Assembly: GCA_020744425.1 (NCBI GenBank)
Contig: JAGMUV010000016.1
Span: forward strand, 620,001-684,000
From: Dactylonectria macrodidyma
Lineage: Eukaryota > Ascomycota > Sordariomycetes > Hypocreales > Nectriaceae
DNA: 64,000 bases
Direction: 5' to 3'
The translations under genes and the position numbers were made by a program. Under the pieces are notes generated by a model that saw nothing but the letters and a program-made list of their open reading frames with translations, had not been told where the DNA came from and did not search any database. Of this stretch, positions 1-10,814 are shown one piece after another. Numbering within the stretch: position 1 is the stretch's first letter; every line of letters starts with the position of its first letter.

Positions 1-599
1 TTCAGGGAATCCGGCAGACTTGATGCACATACTACACAGTTCTGGCCAAGCACCACTTGATCATAGGCGATTTAGTATACGTACTACAATAGCTTAATAC
101 GATTGCAGGGGCCCATGGCCCCAGTTGCTGAGAACAGAATGCCTCCCTGGCCACGCCGCGCTCGATGCCTGGCCACATAGACGTCTCCTTGCTCATATGA
201 TGCTCCTTCCTTTTGAGAGTTATTGTCCCACTACCGACCCTTGAATACAATAGCGCTTTTTGTGTAGTTGGATGTACATGGGCGGCTGTGCTCGTGGGCT
301 CAAAACCAGTGGGCGATGGGATGTACCCACGACATAGGGCATCCAATTGGATTCTTGAATATCAGTCCCTAACATCCTGCCATTGCACCTAGCGTCACCA
401 TCAATTCTTGGGTCTAGCCCGCTACCAGTTTACACCATGGCTCTGCTTGTCACCTGTCGTCTGACTCTTCAAACTTTTCAACTGGTGTACTAATATGCCT
501 ACTCTCGATCAGCACAGTGACCAATCCCCAACTTTTGACGGTACTGCCCTCCACGCTTTCTTTGGTCAGTGGATTTCAACACGCTACGAGCCACCCCCC
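1..599. other. non-coding left edge
   Basis: I see no gene here. The open frames are short, overlap on both strands and show no recognisable motif or third-position bias. The left boundary may cut an upstream gene, but nothing coding reaches base 1. Confidence 0.5.
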
Positions 600-1330
600 A
601 GCAGCCGGCGCCTCAGCGTAACGACTACGACACGGAGGAGGAGAAGATGCCGGATCCGTGGAACGCCATCGCCACCCATCGGCGCCCGCGTCTACTCCGA
701 GGACGCAGGTCGTACCGTCATGGAGGGCTGGAGGACGCCGCCGGAGCTCGAGCTAAGGACAACAACAATAAGGAGAAGACTGAGATAAAGGGGGACATCG
801 CGCAGTACCCTCCTGTGATCCTTAAAGATGGGACGGAAGTCCAAGACGAAACCGACGGTCAAACGAAGTGATGGATCGTGTTCTTGATCCAACTAGATAT
901 AAATTCAGGGTAAAGGGTTTATCTGCAATATAGGTCTGCCCAGTCTAATTTTGTCCCTAGCGTAGGGCACGCATGTTAGCATACTATGCGGGGCGAGAAT
1001 ATTTTTTGGTATTTCTATGTGGTGGAAATAATACTGAGTGTAATGTGCTTTTGATGAGCGCGTAATAGGGGAGATTGTTTGCGATCTACATTCTTATTAC
1101 TTGCCGGTTGGCGTGTATGGGTACTTCATGTTCCTCAATTATTGCGGGCGACCAGTCTTGAAATAACTAGAAGCCACTACGGATGTTACTAATGAGATTC
1201 TCGCCGCGCTCAGTCGATTGCATCAGCACCGAGTTCTCCACCGCAATGCAGAGCCACGCAACGTGCTATACGAAAAATGCACTGGTACATATATGATCGT
1301 GGACTTGATGCTGGCGGAGCCATGTTCAAC
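600..1330 (+). pseudogene. relic of a fungal kinase-like gene
   Basis: Two separated pieces resemble the fungal protein-kinase-like family. Around 648-712 there is a DPWNAIAT segment followed, one base out of frame, by IGARVYSEDA; deleting one C in the CCC at about 674-676 would restore one frame. Around 1188-1320 a continuous frame reads like a catalytic loop and metal-binding segment: VLHRNAEPRNVLY, then MIVDLMLAE. In the family this is usually VLH-x-DAEPRN and VDF-x-RAE, so the catalytic Asp appears as Asn. Stops and frame changes separate the pieces and no start is visible. I read it as a dead copy. The family assignment rests on remembered motifs, not a search. Confidence 0.4.
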
Positions 1331-4042
1331 AACCTCTCGGATCCATCAACCGAGCATATACTATTTCGTGCTAATTACGGACGCTCCTCTCATCTTCCCA
1401 ATAGACAGCGATTTCTCAACTGTAAAGTACAAAGCAGAGCCAAACACATTCAATAAGCAAAGCCAGTATCAAGAGTTAGCCTAGCTACTACTAGGCTGTG
1501 CTATTTCCTTCATATGGATCACTTGCCGCACCGAACATTAGGTCGGCGTCAAAAGGCTGAATGAAATCAGCGCTTGGGGGATCCCAACTCCCAATGCCAT
1601 GTAAAAGACTTTCTTGGCTCCATTGGCACTTCTCGACGTCTTCTGAATGCCCTCCAGGGACTTATCGGACCCAGTCCTCAGATTAGCGGTTCAGAAACTT
1701 AATTCTACAACTAAAGACAAACGATAGTGGGTATTACCTAACGATAAATTTAACAGTGATGGTATCAAGTCGCAGTCGGATTCTGGGCCATGTGTGCCTT
1801 TAGTCTCAAACTCGCGGACTAGCATTCCTGCCTTCGATCTCCATTTCAGAGTCGGGTTATTCAAAGTGTCGTGTGGCTGCGTGTTAACTCAAACTCACTT
1901 GGCTGTATCGGATATCGATGCGGTATTGTCGCCCATTATCACTGCGCTCAAATAGCATTTGATGCTCCAAAGATGTTTCTCAGTCGTTTTTAAACCGTTG
2001 GGAAAGGAGGGCATTTAAATTCCCAAACTGCTTCATTACGTCAACATCAGGGCTGCACAACGGCGTAACGCCACCTAACACAGATGTGTGCATAGTACGC
2101 CGTTGCGTAGAAAAGGAGTACGGATCCCCGCGACTGCGGACTGAGCTATCACCGCCCGTCACATGTGTGGTGGAGAAGCTACACAAATCGCGTTGATGAC
2201 CCTCATCGATTGAGCATAACCTGCCGACCCCTCTTTTCTGGCCACCTTAGATGTCCCTCTACAAAATGGAGTTTTCAGCTCTCCCTTTTATTACTGTTCG
2301 TTAGTGCGTTGCGCAAATAAGGCCGGCAGTGAGCCACAGCTAGCCGGGCGAAAGAAACAAAAGATAGACTGAGAGGGCGGAAATCATTTCGGTTCTTGCT
2401 GCTTGGTGGCAACCACTATCCTAGCCGCGGCTTCAGCCTCCAACTGCAATAGCTCGAAAGTGCTGTGCAGAGTCAGCCCGGAAGGCTCGACACATGTTCG
2501 AAGATGGCGATCAGATGGGGTTTGCTCTTGGACCAGCGAACTAGCCGGCCCTTGCCCTGGTTACGCCCTTGCGTAGCCTGGAGGCGGCTGAACGTGCACT
2601 TGATGCCCGAGGCAACGCAGCCGCTGCGGGGTGGGATGCCGGAGCAGCGAGTCTTACGTACCTTGCATGCGTCGCAGGCCGCGCGTGCCAGCCTCGAGCG
2701 AGAGGGCGCTGTAATGGCGCTCCTAGTCGCGGGAGGAGGGGTAGCAACAGCAGCAGCATGAGGAGGAGAAGGGGGAGGAGGAAGAGGAGGGAACTCGCCA
2801 TGACGTTCCGGCTGCGTGGAAGTTAGCGATGGGCTAAACGACGAAAATTTTGGCGTTCTGCGGAATTTAATTAGCGCCGCAGTGCCAAGGAGTCTAATAT
2901 AGTAAATTGAGTATTGCTCGGTTTAGGTGGTAGTGATCGATCTTTACGAAAGCGGCCGCGGGCTCCGGGTACTCCAGTCCCATAATAGATGTATGGCTTG
3001 GTGATATATGTCATTCAGCCTAGGCCTCACTTATGTCATGTCTGTAGATCACCAGAATCACCAGTACAGTGATAACCAAAATCCGGTTCCGCTTCTAGTC
3101 ATAAAAAATTCAAAACTACTAGGCATTATATCACAAAATGGCGCTTAGCGGATATAATCGTCTAATTAAGAGCGGAACTAGATTCCGGTTGTTACTGTAC
3201 ATAGCGGACGGTTACTATCTTCAGTTCTAAGGCGCAACGACGATAAAGGACAGAAAACCGTTGGTTCTTATCGATGGACAAATATAGAACCAGGGGAAAT
3301 CTAACAAATTGGTTCAGGGAGCAAATATCTTCATCCGTCGAACTTTACACCAATAAGAAGCCGACCCCAGAGTGATAGTTACAAGTATCTGGCCGGATGA
3401 GCGAGAACCGCCACTGCTGCTCGCCTACTACGGGGAAACAACGTGACAATGTGGATCTGCTGCTCGAGCCACGGACTACCCTAAAGCTTCACGGAAATAG
3501 CGGGTGATGATCGGGCAATTAAGAGCGAGAAACGAGCTCGGGAAAAGAAACAGTATGCTTAAAAAACGAGAATCACTTGAAAATCTTTCTTGTTTTTATT
3601 TTAATTTTAGGCTAGGGGCCACATAGTTCTCGTCATCGACACGTTATATAGCCGAAGGTGGGAGGTGAGGCAAGTCATTATAGAAAGAGGAAACGTACAG
3701 GGCATTGGTCGTTGAAAGTTGGAGGTGGCGGCATGGGACTATCGGTGATGTGGGTTTCAATAAGGCCACGAAATATACGGTGAATGCGTGAAAGAGGTGA
3801 GAGGCCTACAGGTTGGGGATGTTTTCATAGGTAGAGACAAAATTCATTCACATAGGCCTTGGCCATGGAGACATCAGCGCTCGCTGGCGTCTGCTATATT
3901 CCGCTCACGCTCGACATGTTCCTGGCGTAGCCCATCTCAGTGTTCTGCCGGTACGCATTGGCGGATACTCTGGAGCCCTGGACTGCCCGTTGTAAAACCT
4001 GCCTGCCGGTGCCTACAGCCTCGGATCCAAAGTATGTAGAGG
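1331..4042. other. intergenic, no gene recognised
   Basis: About 2.7 kb without a supported gene. A GC-rich patch at about 2520-2820 gives long frames on both strands, but they are Ala/Arg- or Leu-rich and end in a GAG/GGAGGA purine run (about 2755-2795), so I treat them as composition artefacts. The flanks are AT-richer and hold only short open frames. Confidence 0.5.
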
Positions 4043-5343
4043 TTAGCTAACTTTGACCTCCTTGATTCCCTTAGGCGCTTGTCGTAGCCACTCGATCCAG
4101 CTATCGACATCGACCTTGCCGTCGGCGAGGTGAATCGAGAGATCTAATTGGGGATTGCTCACAATCGAGAACCTGTTTATCATGGGACTGCCCTGGTCTA
4201 AGGGTGACAGGAAAATAGATGGGATCATTGAGTTGCCTGACATCATCATGTACAAAGGAAAAGGGTAACTCGTGATGACTTCCTTCTCTGGGTTCTTCTC
4301 CTGGACTATCCTGGGATAGTGTGCTAAATGTGAATGTAATTCGACAGCTGAGAGTGGGCTTAGGCACGTCGCCCTTGTTCGTAGGTGCTCGGCTAGTGCG
4401 CGGGTGAAGGCGTATCTGTCGAGTGAGCAGAAGCGCTCGTCTGATGCCGAGGTAGCGATTAGTTCGAGAACGCCCTGTTGGCGGACCATTTTCTCTGTTG
4501 GGTAATATGCGGAGTCCATGATGATGAGGGTGTCGGCATAACCTTTTTCAAGAAATTGCTGGATGCCGCCCCACCGAATCGTGGAAGGCCTGTCGTAATC
4601 TCTTGAGCTGTTGAGAAGTTAGTGTCAAGTTTACTTGAGAAGACAAAAGTATTAATAGTACCTGGTCAATACCATCTGTCGGCTGCCATCGAGGTACGTA
4701 TCCCCAGCGTAGTATACGATTTTTAACACATCACGGTGGCCGCCGTCTTTGATAAAGTCGTTTAGTTTCCGCGATAACCATATCCACGAGCTTTTGTGGT
4801 TCTGTGAAGATGGGATAGCCTGAATTTGAAAAGAGTAATGATAATACTTGTCAAATACATTGGCAAGCTCTCGGATAGCTGACTGAGCCTTGGACGTCTC
4901 ATTATCGTCTTGCCAGAATAGCAAAAGCGCCTGAACGCTGGTGTATCGGCCACGGTTCGGGGTGGAGAGCACGCGTCTAATACTCGTCTGCAGATCATTT
5001 TTAAGGTTCATGGTGTCTGAGCGGGGTAGTGAGTTCTCGAGCCGGGGACCGGTTCGGGGCGAAAGCCTGGCTAGCGAGTGACTTGGGTCGCACTGTTGGA
5101 AGCAAGAAAGAGCGAGGTATTAGCATGTATCTTACGTATTGGAAGGTAAAGAGAATGCAGCGAACGTTCTCGCGATGGAGCATAGGAGACAAAGAGGGGA
5201 TTATTTACAGCAGCTTTCCGTTTCCGGCAGTCATCGCAGGCGCCGATCTTCCTCATGAAGGCGGCTTGCTCTCTTGTCTCATCGGAAAGGGGTCCGTAAC
5301 GTACTCCCAGGTCCCTGGTCTGGGATGGAGGAAGATCTGCCAT
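4043..5343 (-). CDS. caspase-like pseudoprotease with N-terminal half zinc cluster
   Basis: Three exons on the minus strand, 5343-5209, 5092-4662 and 4607-4043, give 376 residues with all phases matching (introns 116 and 54 bp, both GT...AG). Residues about 35-50 carry C-x2-C-RKRK-x2-C followed by DPSH, like the first half of a fungal zinc-cluster, completed across intron 1. Residues about 75-330 have the layout of fungal caspase-like (C14-type) domains: a hydrophobic LLLFW strand, a VFDKYY helix, then IVYYAG and IIMD. In active relatives IVYYAG is followed by the catalytic His and IIMD by the Cys. Here these positions are Asp176 and the triplet D220-S221-A222, so both catalytic residues are missing. 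The reading frame is intact, so this looks like a maintained non-catalytic protein rather than a random relic. Start: first ATG before the cysteine motif. Confidence 0.72.
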
Positions 5344-6772
5344 TTATCACAGGCTGTGATGCCGGGTGCACGGTTTTGCCTGTGCAATATCAAGTGCGCT
5401 AAGGAACCTGTCCTATGCTAGTAGTGTAGCGGCACTGTGCTGGCTTTCATGCGACGGGCAATTGGTAACAGGCAGCGGAGACCGTGATATGGTTAATAGT
5501 ATCGTAATCTCGGCGCGTGAGAGTGCGAATCCGTGTGGAAGTTGCAAGAATCAGAGCCAGAAACGGAATCGGTGTGTTTCGAGGGCGTTGCCCAGATGTT
5601 GGATCGGGGAAGTAGGTGGAACTGGGTCTATATAAAGAGGGTTTATCATGGTTTGGTGGATGAAGGTATAATAGCTACAAGTTGCAGAGTAAAGAAAGGA
5701 AAGAAGGTTAGGTGCCAGAGAGGATGTGGGATGATCCCAGGCGGATAAAGCGGGTGGAGGTTCCCAGATCCCAGCCGAATGCTACCTAATATTGAGGTTT
5801 GAACCTTAAGGTATCTAGGTATATATGCTGGCTGACCTAAATTGCGTGAGACAGAATTGATTAGAGGAGTAATACGGGTGAACCAGGGGTGTGAGATGGG
5901 ATGCCCACCTGGTCCAGGAAGGCAAGGCCAAGACTAGGATGGAGTTTCCTGGGTCGCTGTTGGGCGACCAAAGGAGGGGAGCCAGAATGTCACCAAGAGG
6001 CTTGAGGTTTAAGGTGGAAAGGGGTTGGACAACTGACCCATGCCTAGCCAACCCCCTGCCCACATCCCATACCAGGCTGCGAGGTACTGGTTGCATGCCT
6101 GCCTTCCTAATAACAGGTCGTCTGGCGATTCGTGGCTGCAGATGAGACATTCGGTGCCCCAACAAGGGACCCCTTGCTGGGTTCCCTTTCTCCTGAAAGT
6201 CGCTCTTCGAAATGCTGGAGTCTCTCCAGTTTGGTTGCCAAAGTTCCAGTATTCGCAGCGCCACAGAGAGTCTGCCGCTGGCTGGCGGAGAGGGAGAGGA
6301 GGCGGAGGTCGAACGAAACACCGTGACAGGAACACCGGGCTGGCAGTCTGCCGACGCCCCAAGCGTAAGGTAAATATACAAAGGCTAATAGGTATGTAAT
6401 ATTCGGCATTAAATGGGATCCGGGAAGCCTGAAGACGCTTTTGACCCTGTGACTCTGTGACTCTGTGCCAGGTGCAATTCGCCCTCGACGGTGGCGGTCG
6501 CGTCAGGCAGCGTGTCAAGGTCATCGAGCCGGATGAACTACAGTTATAATCCGAGACAAACATGATGAACAGAGCGACCTCTAGGTAGGTGCGTAGGTCT
6601 GCAGTCACCGCGCAGACCATTAGGTTGTCGAGGAGCGGGGGGCACGATCGCAAGCTCGAAAATGGCCAGCAACTCGAACATGGCCATAGTGGCCCAGGAC
6701 CCCAGAAAACGCGTGCGAAATTAGTCTGCCCTCTTCTTGATTTTAGTCTCGGGGGGGCTCAAGGCAGTCGAT
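5344..6772. other. upstream region of the caspase-like gene, no gene seen
   Basis: Includes the probable promoter of the minus-strand caspase-like gene. A TATATAAAG-like site lies at about 5631 on the plus strand but no convincing plus-strand gene follows. Overlapping frames between 5815 and 6653 lack domains. A hydrophobic minus-strand frame near 6560-6650 may be a decayed 3' part of the membrane-protein relic next door. Confidence 0.4.
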
Positions 6773-7025
6773 CTACAGCAGAAACGCCAGGATGTACAGG
6801 AGGGCCGCTGCCAGGAGCTGGGTGTCGAGTACCCCGCCGGGGGCGACGGTACCGACGACCGTCTCGGCCGCCGACACGAAGAGCCTGACGACCAAGAACC
6901 ATACCAAGAGCGTCGAGTTGCGCTTTCGTATCTTGACATGCTTAATAACCACCCCCGAAAAATAGGCAGGTGAAGGCGACCAAAGCGGTCAGAGAGGCCT
7001 CGAGGGTGGCACGTACGTTCCACAT
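6773..7025 (-). pseudogene. broken gene for a multi-pass membrane protein
   Basis: Minus-strand reading from an ATG at 7025 begins MWNVRATLEASLTALVAF and runs into CLFFG, a plausible membrane segment. It then ends in a premature stop unless one base is skipped in a run of five G (about 6948-6953). In the shifted frame it continues HVKIRKRNSTLLVWFLVVR, LFVSAAETVV, then LAAALLYILAFLL, two more likely membrane helices, and stops at a TAG (6775-6773) that could come from CAG. I do not recognise the family. Frame break plus a possible Q-to-stop change suggest a pseudogene; an unusual intron or an assembly error at the G run are the alternatives. Confidence 0.4.
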
Positions 7026-7482
7026 GGCGTATGGCTGTAAGGCTCTGTGAAGATAATGCTGCGAAACAAAAAGAAGAATAAGTATCCGAAATGAAAATGA
7101 AAATGTGAGTGAACACCGAAAAACTGTGGCACATTCATGATGCGTGCCGGATGGGAGTTTAAGTGACTGCGTGCTGAGGCGGATTTCATGGATCCTTTCT
7201 CGGGCCGTCGACGATCTTGATCCCGAACCTAGCTCGAGAGGGCACTCTGCATAGTAGAGCCTGGGAGGCAACTTGTGACCGGCGTTTTCTCTGCTATTTG
7301 GCAAACAGGTCCCCCACCATCACCAGTAATGCTGATAGTACGTGGAGGCTCGACAGCATGAAAGGAGAGCAGGTTCACTCTATGCAAGCGTAGTCACGCC
7401 GCCCGCACAGTGCCAGCCTATGCCGCTGGCATAGCGCATTTCCGATCGTCCAGGGACGGGAATCCGCTTGTGGATACTCGGG

Positions 7483-7509
7483 GGGCTGGGCTGGGCTGGG
7501 CTGGGCTGG
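7483..7509. repeat. GGGCT pentanucleotide microsatellite
   Basis: About five head-to-tail GGGCT units preceded by extra G. It lies in non-coding DNA. Confidence 0.85.
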
Positions 7510-7833
7510 AGAGAGCGGACGATCCTTGTTGATCAGATTCCGGAGATGTCTCATGCTCCACGCTACGGTACATTGAGTACATGAGTCACGACGGCGGGTT
7601 CCGGCGTTATCCTCACACGGGTGTGTTGCCTCTACCCCTGTCATCCAAGGAGCCTATTTAAATATGTAGCTCCCGGCTATTTCGACACCTTGTTGAGGGT
7701 CAAACGTAGAATCCTAGTCAGCAATCCAGGTCTCGATGGCAGCCCTCCTTAAGGTGTCTGTAAAGGACGACCAGCGCGTGTGTACATAGTACCTGTGTAT
7801 TCAATGGCCTCGGCTGGTGTCCTCCGACATCCA

Positions 7834-8012
7834 GGAGCACCCCGCGGCGCTAGTTCAACCACGCCTTAGTCTACTTTGTTGGGTCAGCACGGACAGAGGG
7901 TCCTAGTCCGGGAAACCCTACCCTTGCTTCGACGACGGACTTACAAGCCCTGACCCTACTGCGTTGGACTGGTTTAACCAACTCAGCCTCATCCACCGTA
8001 CCACCTCACCCA
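7834..8012 (+). repeat. dispersed repeat family R1, copy A
   Basis: Begins GGAGCACCCCGCGGCGCTAG and ends near ACTCAGCCTCATCCACC. The same block order (a CCCCGCGGCGC start, a CAGCACGGACAGAGGG-type segment, then a CAGCCTCATCC end) recurs at 16158, 38636 and partly at 44715. No coding potential or terminal structure is seen. Confidence 0.6.
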
Positions 8013-8548
8013 CCCCCCCAGCACACCGCCCCTGCCATCTGGATAAGAAAAACCCTCTTTTCACTCTGGTAGCCGAAATTGACTTCGCGTACCTTGCGTA
8101 TGAAGTCGCTTCAGGTGGACCATGCATGAATCACCATATCAGCTCGCTGGTGGCGCACGTTGATTCCAGACCAAGGGCTAGTATAGCCGATGTTACCCCG
8201 GCATGATGAATGAGTCGCTGTGTTTGACGAGTGGAAAATAGCTGGGGTCGGACGGATCGAGTCTGGCCATCCCTTGTCGCCTTGCGGCAGGCAGGATTGA
8301 ATGTTAGCTCCGCGCTACGTGGAGCCGCGCATTTTCCTTGCCCACCCCTACCCTCCACTTGGCAACTACGGACGGACATCCTTCTGGCTCAGCCTCAGCG
8401 AAAAGGGATAAAAAATCAAAAATAATATACATATACATGTTTGATGCGCGCGGTCACTGAGTATAAATATGTGGGGCAATTTGTTCAATATCCAACCGAT
8501 GTCTCATAGATGAATGAGTAGGATGAGTGCGCATGTGATATGTACGTG

Positions 8549-8780
8549 TTGATCTCAGGGGCAGGGATAATAAATGCCAAGAAGTTCGTACATCTACTTT
8601 GGGATAGAGGCAAGTTTGAAATCCCCACACAAGAACCACTTCAGTACCAATCATCGATAGATGCCGTTGATACCTCAGGCTGGGGAGAGAACAAGCGCCA
8701 AGAGGTTCGTATCCACTCTTTCGGACAAGGCCAAAATTCATATCTCCACAAGGATAGATCCGTGGCCAATCATCGGGGTT
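8549..8780 (+). repeat. imperfect tandem duplication, about 117 bp unit
   Basis: Unit 1 starts GTTGATCTCAGG at about 8549 and unit 2 starts GTTGATACCTCAGG at about 8666. Both continue through AAGAAGTTCGTA or AAGAGGTTCGTA, an ATC(T/C)AC(T)TT block and a GGA(T)A...GGC(C)AA block at the same offsets. Divergence is substantial, so the duplication is old. Confidence 0.5.
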
Positions 8781-8914
8781 TATTATGAATGCCTTAGGCA
8801 TCAGCTTACAAAGAGATTGGCGGTTGGTGAAGAGGGGTGGCTACACTGACATCAAGCCAGCGCCCGAACACCACCAACACGACCAGTCACCCATTACAGT
8901 GAGACACAGGGGAG

Positions 8915-9541
8915 ATGTCTGGTACCGGAATCTCCGTGGCAGATGCGGGCGCTATACATGAAGACGAGCCACAAGCCCATGACCCGGATTCCAGGCCGGT
9001 TCCGGCTGTCTGCCATTATTTCGCTCCCTTGGACCCAGACCTAAGAGAGCTTCGTCATGTGGCTGCCGAGGAGGTGGTCATTTTAATTCCCGTACAACAG
9101 CGGATAGGCGTATACAGTTACGGGTTGCCGGAAACCTGCCGCCGTCTTGCTGACCATCTCCTTAAACAGGTCTGTTAGTCCAACTGATGCTTCGCCGCCC
9201 GCAGCTAAAATGTTTTTGTTTCATAGGATGATGCTATCCATGCAGCGGCCGGCATTCTTGGAAAACGCCTTCTGGATTGGAGGGAACGGAGAAGAGTACC
9301 CAAGGCGGTCCGACTCGAGCGCCGTTTCTGGCTGGAGATGCCGGCTGGCGTCCTCGGGCTTGCTGTTCCCCTGAGCAGCCATCCTGTGCAGTTCCGGCTC
9401 CACTACGACACAGTGACCTACACTACTTTGACGTGGGACCCAGACGAACTATTGTACTTCATCGAATCGGGCCCAAAAATCATGGACGGCTCCCTGCGAT
9501 TTCTTCTCCTTGTGCTCTATCTAGATACACAAAGCGTCTAG
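8915..9541 (+). CDS. hypothetical protein, 189 aa
   Basis: Two exons, 8915-9169 and 9227-9541, joined in phase 0 across a 57-bp intron (GTCTGT donor, TTTCATAG acceptor). The second exon reads DDAIHAAAGILGKRLLDW, then an Arg-rich stretch, then VPLSSHPVQFRLHYDTV and WDPDELLYF. It looks like a genuine small alpha/beta protein, but I recognise no family and see no signal peptide or membrane segment. Its stop lies 6 bp from the stop of the gene on the other strand, so the two are tail to tail and their 3' UTRs must overlap. The donor is slightly non-standard; without splicing the frame would end at 9178. Confidence 0.5.
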
Positions 9542-9547
9542 TCTGGC

Positions 9548-10638
9548 CTACCGATGGCTTGTCTCATCCGCCACCACTATATCAAGTGCGTTGATGGTGA
9601 ACCTTTCTCTAGCAGCTTGCAATATCGAAGGGGCGAAGCGCGCCTGGAGAAGCGGTCTAATTTCCTCCGGGCTAAGTCGTTAGCAAACAGTCAATAAGGC
9701 GATGATGGTGATGATGGTAGTAGTGATAGTGGTATTGGTAGTACCTTATTATTCCATGAAGCAAACGATTAACAAGGTCGGGGATCCGAAGATATCTAGA
9801 ACATCTTCCTCTCGACGGGATGCATGGGACATTTCTATCTTGCTCAAGTATTCCCATTAGTATACAAAAATGCTGCTCGGTGAAGCTGACATTCATGAAC
9901 GGTTTTCCTGATGTTTAGTTAGTGGCAAAAAAAAGAAAAGAAAGAATGAGCGAAAGAACGCGCCAAATCTACTCACGCCGAAGTGGGATCTCGTAGGCGC
10001 AATCACCCATGTAAACTTCAAGAACATCCAAGAGCAGGATATATCGCAAGATTTTTGATTGGCGATTGGCAAGATTTGCGTCTAGTGAGCACTTAGGGTT
10101 GTTGTCGCTGATCTCCACACCATGCTTGTTGGCGACCACGCTCGCAGAAACGAAGACGGCAACCTGAAGTTGGTTTGGATCTCGAGGCGCAGTGGCGATC
10201 CTTCTGGCAAGCTCCGTCAGTCTCTTCCTCAAGTCCATCTTTGCGCGCTGCCGGGGATCTAGATCCTCTAGCGTGATGCTTCGGACCATGGACTGGAAGT
10301 CGCCATCGTACGGATAATCGTTCCAATCCGCTTCGCCTTGTGGCAGCCCATTTAGGAAGAAGCCGATTTCTTTTCCCACCTGTTCAGCTGGCTTGGAACT
10401 GCGTTTGGAGCCATTCTGCGGCCTCTCTACAATCCAGGTTTGCATGTTGGCTGGTCGGGTCGATTGCGTGGCCAACTGGTTGAGCGCGTGGAGAGCCAAA
10501 CGTCGGAATGATGTGAGGAGACTAGCCACAAATAGCCGATGATTTCCCGTGCCAAGATATTCGTAAGTCCAAATACAGTGTAAACCAGTGGGTCAGTCAC
10601 TTCATTCGCTGGCTTTATGAAATAGATCCACACCTCCT
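9548..10638 (-). pseudogene. hypothetical gene with one frameshift, 5' end unresolved
   Basis: Minus-strand exons end at 9977, run 9907-9745 and 9671-9548, with introns of 69 and 73 bp, perfect phase and a CTAAC branch site just before the last acceptor. The last exon reads PEEIRPLLQARFAPSILQAA and ends VVADETSHR. The main exon contains LPQGEADWNDYPYDGDF, ITLEDLDPRQRAKMDL and LRYILLLDVLEVYMGD. Upstream, TDPLVYTVFGLTNILA lies in another frame; one extra G at the GGG at 10548-10546 would join it to NHRLFVASLLTSFRRL. No start codon is visible beyond an acceptor-like TAG at about 10637. The family is not recognised. It is either a recent pseudogene or has an assembly error at that G run. Confidence 0.5.
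9690..9744. repeat. TGATGG/TAGTGG microsatellite inside an intron
   Basis: Degenerate TGATGGTGATGATGGTAG-type trinucleotide tract. It falls almost wholly in the last intron of the minus-strand gene, which explains why it does not disturb coding. Confidence 0.7.
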
Positions 10639-10814
10639 AACTCAATCGGATTGGTGAATGTATTATTCCATTTCAGGTGTCTGAGCTGACAGCCCCGACA
10701 CGACTCGCGTTTGCTTTGCTGCAGGGTCCTTTTTATACCTCCTCCTGGCTTCCCGCCTTGTTTTCCCTCAGTGGTTCGCATCCATGGCTCTCTCGACTAA
10801 CAGACGCCAGCTCG

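Larger units (their letters stand above)
7026..8914. other. repeat-bearing intergenic region
   Basis: No gene supported. It holds a GGGCT pentamer run (7483-7509), one copy of a dispersed repeat (7834-8012) and an imperfect tandem duplication (8549-8780), each listed separately. Confidence 0.5.

Noticed and set aside
2465..2826. Three overlapping long frames, one Leu-rich like a membrane helix
   Set aside because: All are products of a GC-rich patch and a GAG/CTC run; no start context, motif or codon bias.
6009..6653. 214-codon minus-strand frame
   Set aside because: Cys/Trp/Pro-rich random composition, with equally long frames on the other strand.
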